From: Rhizobium sp. AC27/96
GTDB taxonomy: Bacteria; Pseudomonadota; Alphaproteobacteria; Rhizobiales; Rhizobiaceae
Length of the DNA: 64,000 bases
Assembly (NCBI RefSeq): GCF_001692325.1
Contig: NZ_LXKN01000009.1
Span: forward strand, 62,001 to 126,000
Reading direction: 5' to 3'
Shown here: positions 1 to 9,482 of the stretch, in pieces
Numbering within the stretch: the stretch's first letter is position 1
Layout of the letters: the number at the start of each line of letters is the position of its first letter
Position numbers and translations under genes: made by a program
The notes under the pieces: model-generated
Database searches by the model: none
Told to the model about the DNA's origin: nothing
Seen by the model: the letters and a program-made list of their open reading frames with translations, nothing else

Positions 1-92
1 CAGTCTGATGAGATCGAACTAGACTAGTCATCGATAATCCGGCGAGCCGGAGAATCGGTCTCCAATTTTGCATTTCATTCATTGATTTTCAT

Positions 93-110
93 CCGAACAG
101 CGATGTTCGG
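93..110. promoter_or_regulatory. Short inverted repeat upstream of rpoH2
   Basis: CCGAAC and GTTCGG arms (6 bp, perfect) separated by 6 bases, about 75 bases before the sigma factor start. It could be an operator or a hairpin in the leader. No regulator next to it suggests which. The remainder of bases 1-176 holds no gene I can support. Confidence 0.3.
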
Positions 111-182
111 AAACCATGCCTGCTGCCCCTTTTTGTCGACCGCGGCTTAAAGACGATCTGGGGCCGAACCTAGGAGATGCGT

Positions 183-1046
183 ATGACGAATATGTCTGCA
201 GATCGGCGCATGATCAAACTCGCCATGGCTGCACCTTATCTCGATCGCGATGAAGAACATGATCTCGCCATACGGTGGAAGGATCACGACGATCGCGGCG
301 CCCGCAACAAAATCGCGACCGCCCATATGCGCCTTGTCATTTCGATGGCCGGCAAGTTTCGCAATTTCGGACTGCCGATGAGTGACCTCGTGCAGGAAGG
401 TTATGTGGGCCTGCTGGAGGCCGCTGCCCGCTTCGAGCCGGAGAGGGAAGTGCGCTTCTCGACCTATGCCAGCTGGTGGATTCGCGCTTCGATCCAGGAT
501 TACATCCTGCGCAACTGGTCGATCGTGCGCGGTGGCACGAGCTCGGCGCAGAAGGCGCTGTTCTTCAATCTTCGCCGCCTGCGCGCCAAGCTTGCCCGCA
601 GCAATTCCAGCGTGACCGTTCAATCCATCCATGAGGAAATTGCCGTGACGCTCGGCGTCAGCCTTGCCGACGTGCAGACTATGGATGCGCGCCTTTCCGG
701 CAGCGACACCTCGCTGCAGGCGCCGTCGATTTCAGGCGATTCCGAAAGTGCGGAACGCATCGATTTCCTCATCAGCAGCGAGCCGCTTCCGGACGAACAG
801 GTCTCGGACATGATCGATGGCGAACGCCGTCGCATCTGGCTCGCATCGGCGCTGAAACATCTCAACGAACGCGAAATGAAGATCATCCGGGCGCGCCGTC
901 TCGTCGAAGACGGGGCGACGCTGGAGGAACTTGGTGCCGATCTCGGCATTTCCAAGGAGCGCGTGCGTCAGATCGAAAGCCGGGCGATGGACAAGCTGCG
1001 CAGCGCGCTGGTGGATGCAGATCCACGCATGGCAAGCTACGCCTGA
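183..1046 (+). CDS. rpoH2: RNA polymerase sigma-32 family factor RpoH2
   Basis: An alternative sigma factor of the heat-shock group that directs core RNA polymerase to stress promoters. Seen: region 2 with DLVQEGYVGLLEAA, then the RFSTYASWWIRASIQDYILR stretch (regions 2.3-2.4), and a C-terminal region 4 helix-turn-helix (GISKERVRQIESRA). The 287-residue length is normal for RpoH. The AGGAG at 172-176 touches the ATG at 177, so the ATG at 183 (six bases after it) is the better start; 177 and 192 are alternatives. The sequence fits the RpoH2 branch found beside RpoH1 in rhizobia, where RpoH2 is usually tied to the general stress response. I could not recognise an EcfG-type promoter in the short upstream region. 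A hairpin without a U tract follows the gene. Confidence 0.93.
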   Translation: MTNMSADRRMIKLAMAAPYLDRDEEHDLAIRWKDHDDRGARNKIATAHMRLVISMAGKFRNFGLPMSDLVQEGYVGLLEAAARFEPEREVRFSTYASWWIRASIQDYILRNWSIVRGGTSSAQKALFFNLRRLRAKLARSNSSVTVQSIHEEIAVTLGVSLADVQTMDARLSGSDTSLQAPSISGDSESAERIDFLISSEPLPDEQVSDMIDGERRRIWLASALKHLNEREMKIIRARRLVEDGATLEELGADLGISKERVRQIESRAMDKLRSALVDADPRMASYA

Positions 1047-1052
1047 CAGAGA

Positions 1053-1074
1053 CCTTCTCCCGACCGGGAGAAGG
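1053..1074. terminator. Hairpin between rpoH2 and the M48 protease gene
   Basis: CCTTCTCCC and GGGAGAAGG form a perfect 9-bp stem with a 4-base loop between two converging genes. There is no U tract on either strand, so it may be a bidirectional terminator helper or a small relative of the palindromic repeats found elsewhere in the window. Confidence 0.5.
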
Positions 1075-1089
1075 TGATCCGGCCCTTAT

Positions 1090-2568
1090 CTATTCCGCGA
1101 TAATCTTGACCTTGTCGCCCGGTGCAATGCTCGCGCCGGTGGGCAGGGCATTGATCAGCTTGAACAGGTCGAGCTTGCGGTCGGTGCCCATCATGCGGGC
1201 TGCGAGCGTGGTGATGGTGTCGCCGGGCTTGACGGTGACGACGCGCACGCGCAGCGGCTTCAGCGAAGCGGCCTCATCCGGCGTCATGTGGCGGAAGCTT
1301 GCCCGCAGCACATTGGCCGTCTGATCGAGCTGGGCAATATTTCCCTTCGGAACCGCCGTCAGGAAACGGAAGATCTGCGTGCGGTCGCGGATGACGGTGA
1401 CGTCGAAATCCCAGCGATCGGCTGAGGCGCGCGCAGTCGCGGCCGGCATGCCGTTGACGGTGATCGACTTGATCGACGACGGATCGAGGCCGGTCACCCA
1501 GCCGCTGGAAATATAGTTCGTCAGGTTCTGGTTCTGGGTGTCGGCAACGCCGTCGAAACGGATGGCTATGTCGCCGGGACCGGTCGCCATGACGGCTTCG
1601 ACCTTGTTGTCGATGCGGAAATCTTCGGGTACGTTGAAGCGGATGCCAAGGCCGCCATGCAGGAAGGTCTGGCCGCGCACATAGCCTTCCTCCGGGCTGT
1701 CGCCATAGAGCAGGCCGTCGATGCCGTTCAGGTAATAGTCGCGGCCGGTGTCGCCGACCTTGCCTTCCTCGCCGAATTCGCGCGCATGCGCCTTGGCAAG
1801 GTCGATGCGCTGCGGGGTGCTCGGATGGCTCGACAGGAAGTCCAGGCTCTGGTCGACATCGGAATTGGCCGTCATGAAGCGGCTGTAGTCTTCCATGGCA
1901 TTCAGGAAGCGGGCTGCCGCATAGGGGTCGTAGCCGGCCTGGCCGAGCGTGCGGATGCCGATTTCGTCTGCCTGCAGTTCCTGCTGGCGCGAGAAGGCGG
2001 CAAGGCGCAGTTTGCCGCGGGCAAGCGCCTGCTTGCCGGCAATATCGCTCGACAGCACTTCGGCGACGACGCGGCTGGCGATGACCTCGGCTTCCTCGCG
2101 CTTCTGCCGCTCGATGCCGTGATTGGCCGTCACATGCGCCATTTCGTGCGCCAGAACGGCTGCGACTTCCGAGGCGTCATTGGCAAGCGCCAGCAGGCCG
2201 CGCGTCACATAGAGATAGCCGCCCGGCAGCGCGAAGGCGTTGATCGACGGCGAATTGAGAATGGTGATGCGATAGGACTGCTGCGGGTTTTCCGAAACGC
2301 TGGTCAAGGCGCCGGCGATGCGGGCCACGAGACGTTCGGTCTTGGCGTCCTTGTATTCGCCGCCGTAGCTGGCGAGAATTCTTGGATGCTCGCGAGCGCC
2401 CATCTGCGCGCGCGGGTCGTTCTTCTGGACCTCGGAAACGATCTGCGGATTGGCCGAGGGCGAGACGCTCGGCTGATACGACTGATCCATCACGGTCTGA
2501 CAGCTGTTCAGCATCGCCGCGGCGACAAGGAGCGGTGCCAGGCGGCGCAAACGGGCTGCGACGGTCAC
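1090..2568 (-). CDS. M48 family zinc metalloprotease, lipoprotein with C-terminal LysM-like domain
   Basis: A predicted periplasmic or outer-membrane-anchored peptidase related to BepA/Oma1 proteins, which take part in envelope protein quality control. The zinc-binding HEMAH motif lies within AVLAHEMAHVTANHG, and a further Glu (LQADEIG) downstream would be the third ligand. The C terminus (VKPGDTITTLAARMMG to PGDKVKIIAE) resembles a LysM module. The start is a choice: GTG at 2568 has an AAGGA five bases upstream and gives a compact lipoprotein signal peptide ending in LNSC. An ATG at 2622 or a TTG at 2649 would add hydrophilic residues before the signal and looks less likely. It converges with rpoH2; the substrate is unknown. 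Confidence 0.85.
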   Translation of the reverse strand: MTVAARLRRLAPLLVAAAMLNSCQTVMDQSYQPSVSPSANPQIVSEVQKNDPRAQMGAREHPRILASYGGEYKDAKTERLVARIAGALTSVSENPQQSYRITILNSPSINAFALPGGYLYVTRGLLALANDASEVAAVLAHEMAHVTANHGIERQKREEAEVIASRVVAEVLSSDIAGKQALARGKLRLAAFSRQQELQADEIGIRTLGQAGYDPYAAARFLNAMEDYSRFMTANSDVDQSLDFLSSHPSTPQRIDLAKAHAREFGEEGKVGDTGRDYYLNGIDGLLYGDSPEEGYVRGQTFLHGGLGIRFNVPEDFRIDNKVEAVMATGPGDIAIRFDGVADTQNQNLTNYISSGWVTGLDPSSIKSITVNGMPAATARASADRWDFDVTVIRDRTQIFRFLTAVPKGNIAQLDQTANVLRASFRHMTPDEAASLKPLRVRVVTVKPGDTITTLAARMMGTDRKLDLFKLINALPTGASIAPGDKVKIIAE

Positions 2569-2889
2569 GCTGATCCTTCGTTCTGCTCGCTCGTTCTGCT
2601 TCAGTACCTGTGTCTCGCTCATTTCGCTGCCATGCCGGCTCGGCGCCAAATCCGGTTGATCATTACCGGGGCGATTATCATCGCGCCGGTAAAGGTTGCT
2701 TTCACCCCATCAATCCGCATTCATCCGGACGGTCTCCAACCCTTGCTGTAGCCGATTTTGACACCGGTTGCATAGCGAGACTCCGTTTAAATGTGGCAGC
2801 GTTGTATTTTAGCAAGCATTTCAGAGGAGTTTCAGCCGTTCGGCACGACGAAATTAAGGCAAAGCCGGCAGCAAGATGCTGCGTCGCAC

Positions 2890-3618
2890 TCAGTGTTGTA
2901 AAAATGTGGCCAGTGCGGGAATGCCGGTCGTTTGCAGAAAGGCGTCGATCGGAGCGGAGAGTGCTATTTTGCCGCCGTCGATGAAGACGGCATGGTCAGC
3001 AAGGCGTCTGACTTCCGCCGGATCATGCGAGACGATGAGGAGCGTGTTGCCGGTTTCCCGGTGAAGGGTCTTCAGCAATTCGACCATTCCGGAGCGCAGG
3101 CCGGGATCGAGCGCTGCAAAGGGCTCGTCCAGCAGCAGAATCGGCTTGTCGCGCACCAGCGCTCTCGCGAAGGCAGCGCGCTGTCGTTCTCCGCCGGACA
3201 GCGTGCCCGGCTTTCTCTTCTCGAAACCGGGGAGCCCGACACGTGCCAGCGCCTCGGAGACCCTCTGCCGGTCTTGTGCCGAGAGCCTCAAGGAAGGGCT
3301 GATGCCAAGGCCGACATTGGTGAAGAGGTCGAGATGGGCGAAGAGATTGTTGTCCTGGAAGACAAGCGACACAGGCCGCTCTGCGGGATGCTTGCCGGTG
3401 ACGTCCTGTCCGGCAAGCAGGATGCGGCCGCGATCGGGCTTTTCGAAGCCGGCCAGCAGATTGAGGAAGGTCGACTTGCCCGAGCCGGAGGGACCTGCGA
3501 CGGCGATGATCCTGCCTTGCGGCAACGCGCAATCGAAGTGGAAATCATGCGTGCCGAGGCGCAGTTCGACGCCGGTCATGGCGATGCTGCCTTCGATCAT
3601 GTTGCTGCCGTCAGTCAT
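2890..3618 (-). CDS. thiQ: Thiamine ABC transporter ATP-binding protein ThiQ
   Basis: ATPase of the ThiBPQ importer for thiamine and its phosphates at the inner membrane. Walker A (GPSGSGKST, residues 42-50), the signature LSGGERQR and Walker B ([13 protein letters not shown]) with its catalytic Glu are all intact, so it should be active. At 242 residues it is the compact form typical of ThiQ, without the C-terminal regulatory domain of MalK-like proteins. Its ATG overlaps the end of thiP by 8 bases, indicating translational coupling. It is the last gene of the riboswitch-controlled thiBPQ operon. Confidence 0.93.
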   Translation of the reverse strand: MTDGSNMIEGSIAMTGVELRLGTHDFHFDCALPQGRIIAVAGPSGSGKSTFLNLLAGFEKPDRGRILLAGQDVTGKHPAERPVSLVFQDNNLFAHLDLFTNVGLGISPSLRLSAQDRQRVSEALARVGLPGFEKRKPGTLSGGERQRAAFARALVRDKPILLLDEPFAALDPGLRSGMVELLKTLHRETGNTLLIVSHDPAEVRRLADHAVFIDGGKIALSAPIDAFLQTTGIPALATFLQH

Positions 3619-5248
3619 TGTGCCTGCTTTCGCCGTCGCGGGTGCCTTGGCCCACCGTGCCGGCGATGGTGAGGAGAAGGCATACCACGCCGAGTATCAA
3701 GGCATATCCATCGGCATCGTTGGTGCGGTAGCTTCCGAGCTTGCTGTAGACGAGCCAGGGCAGAGTCATCAGGCTGCTGGAGCCGAAAAGGGCGACGGCG
3801 CCGAGATCGCCGAGCGACAGGGCCATGGCGAAGGAGAGCGCGGTGAAGAGCGGCTTGCGAAGGCCCGGCCAATCGATCAGGCGAAGGCGGGAGATCCCAT
3901 GAAGGCCGAGGCTTGCCGCCAGCCGTTCGGTGCGGCGGCGGTGGATGACATAGGCCGGCTCCAGCACGCGAATGACGAAGGGTAGCGCCATCAGCGCGTT
4001 GATGGCCACGATTAGGAGGGCGGCGAAGCGGCTGGGGTCGCAGAAGGGCCGGAGCGCAAGGAACCAGCCGGTTGCCAGCACTATCGGCGGGACAAGCAGG
4101 ATGAGGGAGGAGCTTGCGCTCAACGCGATCGACAAGCCGCGCAGGCCGAGGGTCTTGCTGCGTTCCGCCGATATCACCGATCGGGCGCGAATGATCGCAA
4201 AGGAAATCAGGACGGCCAGAAGACCGGCGGCGAGTGCGATGAGGAGGCTTGTTATCGCCGCCTGCAGGAAGATCGGCTGGCCGGCGAGCTTCAGAAGGTT
4301 TGCCTCTAGGCCCGTCACGACGACGGAGGCGAGAGGCAGGCCGAGAAAGATTGCCGCAGCCAACAGCAGAGCGGCATCGACCCAGCGAGCCGCCGGCACT
4401 TGACCATCGATGCGCCGCAGGGCGCGGCCGCTCGTCAGCCCATGATCGTCAGGCGCACGAAACAGTGTCATCGCGCCAAGCACGATGAGGGTGATGACGA
4501 TCTGTAGCAGTGACAGCATCACGGCGCGGCCGGGATCGAAATCGAAGCGGAGCGCTTGGTAGATCGCCACTTCCAGCGTCGTTGCGGCCGGGCCGCCGCC
4601 AAGGATCAGCACCAGCGTGAAGCTGGTGGCGCAGAGCATGAAGATCAGGCCCGCGATGCCGGGGATGAGACCGCGCAGAACAGGCCATTCGATGAAGCGG
4701 AAGATCGAGGCAGGTCGCATGCCAAGCCCGCCGCCCACGAGCCAGTATTCTGCCGGAACGCGCTCCAGCCCGGCCAGCATCAGCCGGCAGGCGAGCGGCA
4801 TATTGAAGAAGACATGCGCCAGCAGGATGCCGGCAAGGCCGTAGATGCTGACAGGCTGCGACAGGCCGAGGGCCGCAAGCGCCTGATTGAGCAGGCCCTG
4901 GCGCCCCCATATGCCGAGAAGGCCGAGCGCGCCGATCAGGACGGGCAGGCCCATCGGCACTGCCATCAGCCGGATCAGCCACAGCCGGCCGGGAAAGCGT
5001 GGTTGGCGTGCCAAAGCGCGGGCAATGGGGATGGCAAAAAGGATGGAGAGCAGCGTCGACAAGATCGCCTGCAGCAGGGTGAAGCGCAGCACGCGCAGCA
5101 GATAGGGATCGGCGAGCGTGGTGTCGCCACCGGACTCGATGCCGGCGGCAAGCAGGATGGCGACGGCGATCGCGACAAAAAGCGCGATGCCGGCGAGGCT
5201 GAATGCCCCGCCGGAAATGGCACGTCTTCTTTCGGATGCCGTCAGCAT
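3611..5248 (-). CDS. thiP: Thiamine ABC transporter permease ThiP
   Basis: Inner-membrane channel of the thiamine importer. At 545 residues it is a fused double permease of the ThiP/iron(III) type: two hydrophobic halves, each with an EAA-like loop that contacts the ATPase (around [18 protein letters not shown] and [18 protein letters not shown]). Both halves have about six membrane segments. It lies between thiB and thiQ, 10 bases after the thiB stop and overlapping thiQ, so it is expressed from the riboswitch-controlled transcript. Confidence 0.93.
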   Translation of the reverse strand: MLTASERRRAISGGAFSLAGIALFVAIAVAILLAAGIESGGDTTLADPYLLRVLRFTLLQAILSTLLSILFAIPIARALARQPRFPGRLWLIRLMAVPMGLPVLIGALGLLGIWGRQGLLNQALAALGLSQPVSIYGLAGILLAHVFFNMPLACRLMLAGLERVPAEYWLVGGGLGMRPASIFRFIEWPVLRGLIPGIAGLIFMLCATSFTLVLILGGGPAATTLEVAIYQALRFDFDPGRAVMLSLLQIVITLIVLGAMTLFRAPDDHGLTSGRALRRIDGQVPAARWVDAALLLAAAIFLGLPLASVVVTGLEANLLKLAGQPIFLQAAITSLLIALAAGLLAVLISFAIIRARSVISAERSKTLGLRGLSIALSASSSLILLVPPIVLATGWFLALRPFCDPSRFAALLIVAINALMALPFVIRVLEPAYVIHRRRTERLAASLGLHGISRLRLIDWPGLRKPLFTALSFAMALSLGDLGAVALFGSSSLMTLPWLVYSKLGSYRTNDADGYALILGVVCLLLTIAGTVGQGTRDGESRHND

Positions 5249-5258
5249 GGGTGAGAGA

Positions 5259-6287
5259 TCAGTTGGCGCTGGTGGCGGTCAGCCACTCGTCGATCCAGGC
5301 CTTGCGGTTCTTCTCGACAACATCCGGGCTCATCAGGAAGGTCTTCGTCGGCACCACCAGCTTGCCGAAGGCGTCCGGCAGCGGCGTTGAGGTGGCGGCG
5401 GCCGGCATCATCCAGTTGCTGGTGGGGATGATGTCCTGGAAGCCTGTGGAGACCATGAACTTCAGGAAGTCGCGGGCAAGGTCCTTATTCGGCGACGCTT
5501 TGACGAGGCCGGCAACTTCGATCTGGATGTAATGCCCTTCGGAGAAGGCGGCCGCCTGATAGCGTTCCGTCTTGTCCTCGATCATGTGATAGGCCGGCGA
5601 GGTCGTGTAGGACAGCACCATCGGCGCTTCGCCCTTAGTGAAGAGGTCATAGGCTTCCGACCAGCCGGGCGTGACGGTCAGGATACGGCCCTTGAGCTTG
5701 GTCCATGCGTCGGCTGATTTATCACCGTAGATCGACTTGACCCAGAGCAGCAGGCCGAGGCCCGGCGTCGAGGTGCGTGGGTCTTCGATGACGATCTTCT
5801 GCGAGGGATCGCTCTCGACGAGATCCTTCATGCTCTTAGGCGGATTCTTGACCGTCTGGGTGTCGTAGATCACGGCGAAATGGCCGTAGTCATAGGGCAC
5901 GAAGACATCATCCTTGAAATCGCCGGGAACCTTGAGCGCCGATGTGTCGACGCCACTGGCATCGAACAGGCCGGTATCCTTGGCTTCGTCGACCAGGTTG
6001 GTGTCGAGGCCAAGAACCACATCGGCCTTGGTGCCGGCGCCTTCGAGCTTCAGGCGGGAGAGCAGCGCCACGCCATCAGTGACACTCACGTAATTGACGG
6101 TGCAGCCGCATGTCTTTTCGAAAGCGGCCTTGACCTTGGGGCCTGGACCCCAATCGGCGGTGAAGCTTTCATAGGTGTAGATGGTCAGCGTCTTGTCGGC
6201 CGCTGCGGCGGGCTGCGTGGAAAGAAATGCCGTGCCGGCGGCAAAGGCCAGGCCGGTGAACAGTGATAATAGTGAACGGTCGAGCAA
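5259..6287 (-). CDS. thiB: Thiamine ABC transporter substrate-binding protein ThiB
   Basis: Periplasmic thiamine-binding protein that feeds ThiPQ. A Sec signal peptide (hydrophobic stretch then [10 protein letters not shown]) precedes the mature N terminus [10 protein letters not shown], which is typical of this family. The likely start is TTG at 6287, seven bases after a strong AGGAGG; the in-frame TTG at 6317 lies upstream of that ribosome-binding site and is unlikely. The ribosome-binding site itself sits in a hairpin (6291-6332) below the TPP riboswitch, so translation is probably the regulated step. It is the first gene of the operon. Confidence 0.92.
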   Translation of the reverse strand: MLDRSLLSLFTGLAFAAGTAFLSTQPAAAADKTLTIYTYESFTADWGPGPKVKAAFEKTCGCTVNYVSVTDGVALLSRLKLEGAGTKADVVLGLDTNLVDEAKDTGLFDASGVDTSALKVPGDFKDDVFVPYDYGHFAVIYDTQTVKNPPKSMKDLVESDPSQKIVIEDPRTSTPGLGLLLWVKSIYGDKSADAWTKLKGRILTVTPGWSEAYDLFTKGEAPMVLSYTTSPAYHMIEDKTERYQAAAFSEGHYIQIEVAGLVKASPNKDLARDFLKFMVSTGFQDIIPTSNWMMPAAATSTPLPDAFGKLVVPTKTFLMSPDVVEKNRKAWIDEWLTATSAN

Positions 6288-6290
6288 CAG

Positions 6291-6332
6291 AGCGCCTCCT
6301 TTTGGTTTCGTCTTCAAGGGGAAAAGGGCGCT
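6291..6332 (-). promoter_or_regulatory. Hairpin sequestering the thiB ribosome-binding site
   Basis: On the minus strand AGCGCC+CTTTT pairs with AAAAG+GGCGCT, with a GA bulge on the 3' side. The AGGAGG of thiB lies inside the 3' arm (plus-strand 6295-6300). This is the expected expression platform of a translational TPP riboswitch. The T-rich run needed for a transcription terminator is absent. Confidence 0.6.
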
Positions 6333-6353
6333 ATGATTTCGTCACGCGTCTAA

Positions 6354-6443
6354 TCCCTCCGCCGGTGTTAGCCGGATCAGGTTCCGCGGGTTGGCTGGTG
6401 AAAGCCTCTCAGCCAGATGTCCGAAAGGACATAAGGCACCCCG
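6354..6443 (-). ncRNA. TPP riboswitch (thi-box) upstream of thiBPQ
   Basis: The minus strand carries the conserved order of the thiamine pyrophosphate aptamer: GGGGTGCC at the 5' side, GGCTGAGA, then ACCCGCGGAACCTGATCCGG and GCGGAGGGA at the 3' side. Binding of TPP is known to switch off thiamine uptake and synthesis genes. The aptamer ends about 65 bases before the thiB start, leaving room for the hairpin that masks the ribosome-binding site. Confidence 0.95.
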
Positions 6444-6523
6444 TTAGAGCGTCGGCAGATTTAGCCTTGTGACGAAGGGATGACAAGGGGAATGATTCCC
6501 CTGTCGATTGCAGGCTGCGCGAT

Positions 6524-8059
6524 CTATTCGGCAGCTTCGGCGCTGACAGTGCTTTCGAATTTCTTGGTAGCGCCGGGCAGTTGCACGTTCTTCAGCGTCA
6601 GCGATGTCAGGAGACCGAGCAGGCAAATGCCGGCGGCCGTCATGAACAGCGGGCTAAAGGCACCTGCATAGGCATTGGCGACGGCCTCTCGCGTGGCTTC
6701 CGGCAGGGCAGCCATCATCTTCGGCGTCAGTTCCTCGATGTCGGAAACACCCGCAATCGAGACGCCGACATTGCCAAGCTTGGCCGCGATGATGGCGCCA
6801 TAGATGGATATGGCGATCGAGGCGCCGCCCATGCGCGACAGCGTGACGGCACCGGTGGCGGCACCAATATCGCGGGCGCCGGCGGCGTTCTGCACCCCGA
6901 TGACGGGCACCTGCTGGGCAAGGCCGATGCCGATGCCGTGCAGCAGCATCAGACCGCCGATGAGGGCGATGGGTGTGCCGGCATGGACGAAGGCGAGCGA
7001 GGCGAATGCAATGGTGCTGCAGGCGGCGCTGGCAATGGCGAAGGGCTTGTAGCGGCCCGTTGCCGCGATGAGCCTGCCGGCGGAAAGTGAGCCGCAGACG
7101 AGGCCGCCGGTCAAAAGGATGAAAAGCAGGCCGGCCACTGAGGGCGACAGGCCCGTCGTCGTCTGCAGGAAGAGCGCGAAGTAATTGACCATGCCGATGG
7201 CAACGGCACCGCTGGTGATCGAGATGATCAGGAGCAGGCCGAATGTCGGATTGCGGAAGAGCGTCATCGGCACGATGGGCTCGGGCGCGCGGCGTTCGAT
7301 GAAGACCCAGGTGATGGCGCAGATAATGCCGAAGGCGATGATGCCGAGACATTCAGGCGACAGCAGCGATCCGAAGAGTTCGGTGCCATCCGCGGCAAGC
7401 ACGATGCTTGTCGTCGTCAGCGCTAGGACCAGCGCACCGGCATAATCGATCTTCGGCCGGCGGCTCGGCTTGCGATAGGGCAGCATGGTGGCGAGACCAG
7501 CCAGCACGACGAAGCCGATGGGAACATTGACAAGGAAAATCGAACGCCAGCCGAACAGATCGCTCATCGTGCCGCCGAGAACCGGGCCGATGGCGCCTGA
7601 AGCCATCAGCACGAGGCTTGAATAGCTCTGGTAGCGTGCGCGCTCGCGCGGCTCGAAGATGTCGGCGTTAACAGCGAAGATCGACACGAGAATACCGCCG
7701 CCGCCAAGGCCCTGCAGCACACGGGCGGCGATCAAGGTATTCATCGACACGGCAAGGCCGCAGACGGCGGAGCCCATTGTGAAGATCGCAATGGCCGTCA
7801 TCATTACATATTTGCGGCCGAAGAGATCGCCGAGCTTGCCGTAAACAGGCATGACGGCGGAAAGCGAGAGAAGATAGGCCGAACCGATCCAGCCGAAACG
7901 CTCGAGGTGCCCGAACTCGCCGACGATGGTCGGGAGCGCCGTCGATACGATCTGGTTATCCAGTGTTGCCATGAACATGGCAGTCATCAGAAACAGGAAA
8001 AGGATAAGCCGGCGCCTGGGATCAGTCACGAGCGGCGCGAACGTTGTCTGCATGTCCAT
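6524..8059 (-). CDS. MFS multidrug exporter, DHA2 (14-segment, EmrB/QacA-like) family
   Basis: A proton-driven drug exporter in the inner membrane. Length 511 and about 14 hydrophobic segments fit DHA2. Seen motifs are the first-segment LDNQIVSTALPTI (motif D1-like), GKLGDLFGRKYVMM after segment 2 (motif A) and the segment-5 stretch SGAIGPVLGG (motif C of antiporters). It is divergent from the MarR regulator at 8226, with palindromes in the 166-base gap, so repression by that MarR protein is likely. The second ATG four codons or fewer into the frame (8053) is an alternative start. The substrate cannot be read from sequence. It lies downstream of the thi riboswitch region but on the same strand with its own control, so it is not part of the thi operon. 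Confidence 0.88.
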   Translation of the reverse strand: MDMQTTFAPLVTDPRRRLILFLFLMTAMFMATLDNQIVSTALPTIVGEFGHLERFGWIGSAYLLSLSAVMPVYGKLGDLFGRKYVMMTAIAIFTMGSAVCGLAVSMNTLIAARVLQGLGGGGILVSIFAVNADIFEPRERARYQSYSSLVLMASGAIGPVLGGTMSDLFGWRSIFLVNVPIGFVVLAGLATMLPYRKPSRRPKIDYAGALVLALTTTSIVLAADGTELFGSLLSPECLGIIAFGIICAITWVFIERRAPEPIVPMTLFRNPTFGLLLIISITSGAVAIGMVNYFALFLQTTTGLSPSVAGLLFILLTGGLVCGSLSAGRLIAATGRYKPFAIASAACSTIAFASLAFVHAGTPIALIGGLMLLHGIGIGLAQQVPVIGVQNAAGARDIGAATGAVTLSRMGGASIAISIYGAIIAAKLGNVGVSIAGVSDIEELTPKMMAALPEATREAVANAYAGAFSPLFMTAAGICLLGLLTSLTLKNVQLPGATKKFESTVSAEAAE

Positions 8060-8126
8060 GGAACAAGATATCCGAGCTTGTCCGAAACGCTGCGCAGTCG
8101 AACGAGTGCGCGGGTCGCCCCGGTTT

Positions 8127-8158
8127 CATATGGGGAACATATGTGCTATTAGCATATA
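8127..8158. promoter_or_regulatory. Candidate MarR operator between exporter and regulator
   Basis: Two overlapping palindromic motifs: CATATG repeated around GGGAA (8127-8143), and TGCTATTAGCA (8144-8154) extended by partly complementary flanks. The spacing and AT-rich nature fit a MarR-family site placed to control both divergent genes. This is inferred from position only. Confidence 0.5.
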
Positions 8159-8225
8159 ATTGTCAATGACAGGTGAATGCTGTTTGCATGTTTTATTTCT
8201 TTTCCGCCTCTGATATGGTGGAAAG

Positions 8226-8753
8226 ATGACATCTGCGACGAATACACGTGAAGTTGAAGCCCAGCCGCTGACCGAAGACGAGGATCTCCTGCTGATCGGT
8301 CAGGCGATGACGCGCATGCGCCTGCTGACCGGCCGCCGCATGATCGGCAGGCTCGCCATTCAGAACGTTGCTCCAGGGCTCGAGCTTTCGCATCTTGACG
8401 TGCTCGACGTCGTGAGACGGGCTGAAGCTACCGGCGAAGTGACGGTCGGCACGATTGCGGAGATATTGCGTATCGATCCGTCGCGGGCGAGCCGCATCGT
8501 TGCCGACATGGTGGCGCGCGGCGTGTTGCGGCGAAAGGCATCCCAGGCCGATGCGCGGCGCATCGTCGTGGTGCTCACCGCGCTCGGGCAGCGGTTGTTG
8601 TCGGAAATCCAGGCACAAAAACACTCCGTCATCGGCAGTATCTTTGTAGACTGGTCGCGCGAGGACATTGCGAGTTTCTCGGTGCTGTTCGATCGCTATG
8701 TCACAGGCTATGAAGGTGTTATCCAGGCCCGCATCACGGAAACGACCGACTGA
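8226..8753 (+). CDS. MarR family transcriptional regulator
   Basis: A 175-residue winged-helix DNA-binding protein of the MarR family. The central part reads as the recognition region: TVGTIAEILRIDPSRASRIVADMVARGVLRRKASQADARR, with the wing DARRIVVVLTALGQ. MarR proteins bind as dimers and usually repress an adjacent exporter until a phenolic or drug-like ligand releases them. It is divergent from the DHA2 exporter, which is its probable target. There are about 35 unconserved N-terminal residues before the fold begins. Confidence 0.88.
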   Translation: MTSATNTREVEAQPLTEDEDLLLIGQAMTRMRLLTGRRMIGRLAIQNVAPGLELSHLDVLDVVRRAEATGEVTVGTIAEILRIDPSRASRIVADMVARGVLRRKASQADARRIVVVLTALGQRLLSEIQAQKHSVIGSIFVDWSREDIASFSVLFDRYVTGYEGVIQARITETTD

Positions 8754-8826
8754 GCGGCCCGCACGGGTGGTTCTTGCGGCCGGCGCTCTTCCCTAGGGAC
8801 ATGACTTTGCGCTATGGGCTTGGCGC

Positions 8827-9480
8827 ATGAGCCAGTCCACCACCTTCACCATCCTGCTCGGCGGCGAGCTTCGCCTGACGGACCGACTGCGCGCCGCCGT
8901 TTCCGGTAGCCGTTTCATCGCGGCCGATGGCGGCATGCGCCATGCCTTGGCGCTCGGTGTCGAACCCGAACTGTGGGTGGGTGATTTCGACTCGACGCCT
9001 GCCGATCTTCTGGCGGCCTTTCCCGGCGTGCCGAAGCAGCCCTATCCGGCCGCCAAGGCCGCAACCGATGGCGAGATTGCCGTATCGGAGGCGATCGATC
9101 GCGGTGCCGTCAGGCTGATCCTGGCAGGCGCCATGGGCGGCGAGCGCTCGGATCATGCCATCCAGCATCTGCTCTACGGCGTTCGCCTTGCCGAACAGGG
9201 CCTTGATGTGCTGCTGACATCAGGCGATGAGGAGGCGGTTCCGCTTCTGCCCGGGCAGATGGAAATCGCGCTGCCACAAGGCTCGCTGTTTTCGGTGCTC
9301 GGCTTCAGCGACCTGACGGGCCTTTTCATCGAGAATGCCCGTTATCCCTTGCGCGACTTCCACCTGCCATTCGGCGCGTCGCGCACCATTTCCAATGTGG
9401 CGGAAGGTGCTGTGCGCTTTTCGCTCGGCAGCGGCAGGGCGATCGTTCTTGCCCGCCCTTATGATCTTACCGGAGTCTGA
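8827..9480 (+). CDS. thiN: Thiamine pyrophosphokinase
   Basis: Transfers pyrophosphate from ATP to thiamine, giving thiamine pyrophosphate in the cytoplasm. Family marks are ADGGMRHAL near residue 33, the Asp-rich WVGDFDSTPADLL, and GAMGGERSDHAIQHL, matching the catalytic part of thiamine diphosphokinases; the C-terminal beta-rich TPK-binding part follows. Length 217 is normal. It is 2.5 kb from thiBPQ, so uptake and activation of thiamine are encoded close together, although exporter and regulator genes intervene. No riboswitch is visible before it. The next gene begins two bases after the stop. Confidence 0.9.
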   Translation: MSQSTTFTILLGGELRLTDRLRAAVSGSRFIAADGGMRHALALGVEPELWVGDFDSTPADLLAAFPGVPKQPYPAAKAATDGEIAVSEAIDRGAVRLILAGAMGGERSDHAIQHLLYGVRLAEQGLDVLLTSGDEEAVPLLPGQMEIALPQGSLFSVLGFSDLTGLFIENARYPLRDFHLPFGASRTISNVAEGAVRFSLGSGRAIVLARPYDLTGV

Positions 9481-9482
9481 TC

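Noticed and set aside
111..150. Possible EcfG/RpoE2-type promoter for rpoH2 (GGAAA ... T-rich)
   Set aside because: The -35 reads GGAAAC rather than GGAAC and no CGTT-like -10 follows at the right distance, so I cannot support it.
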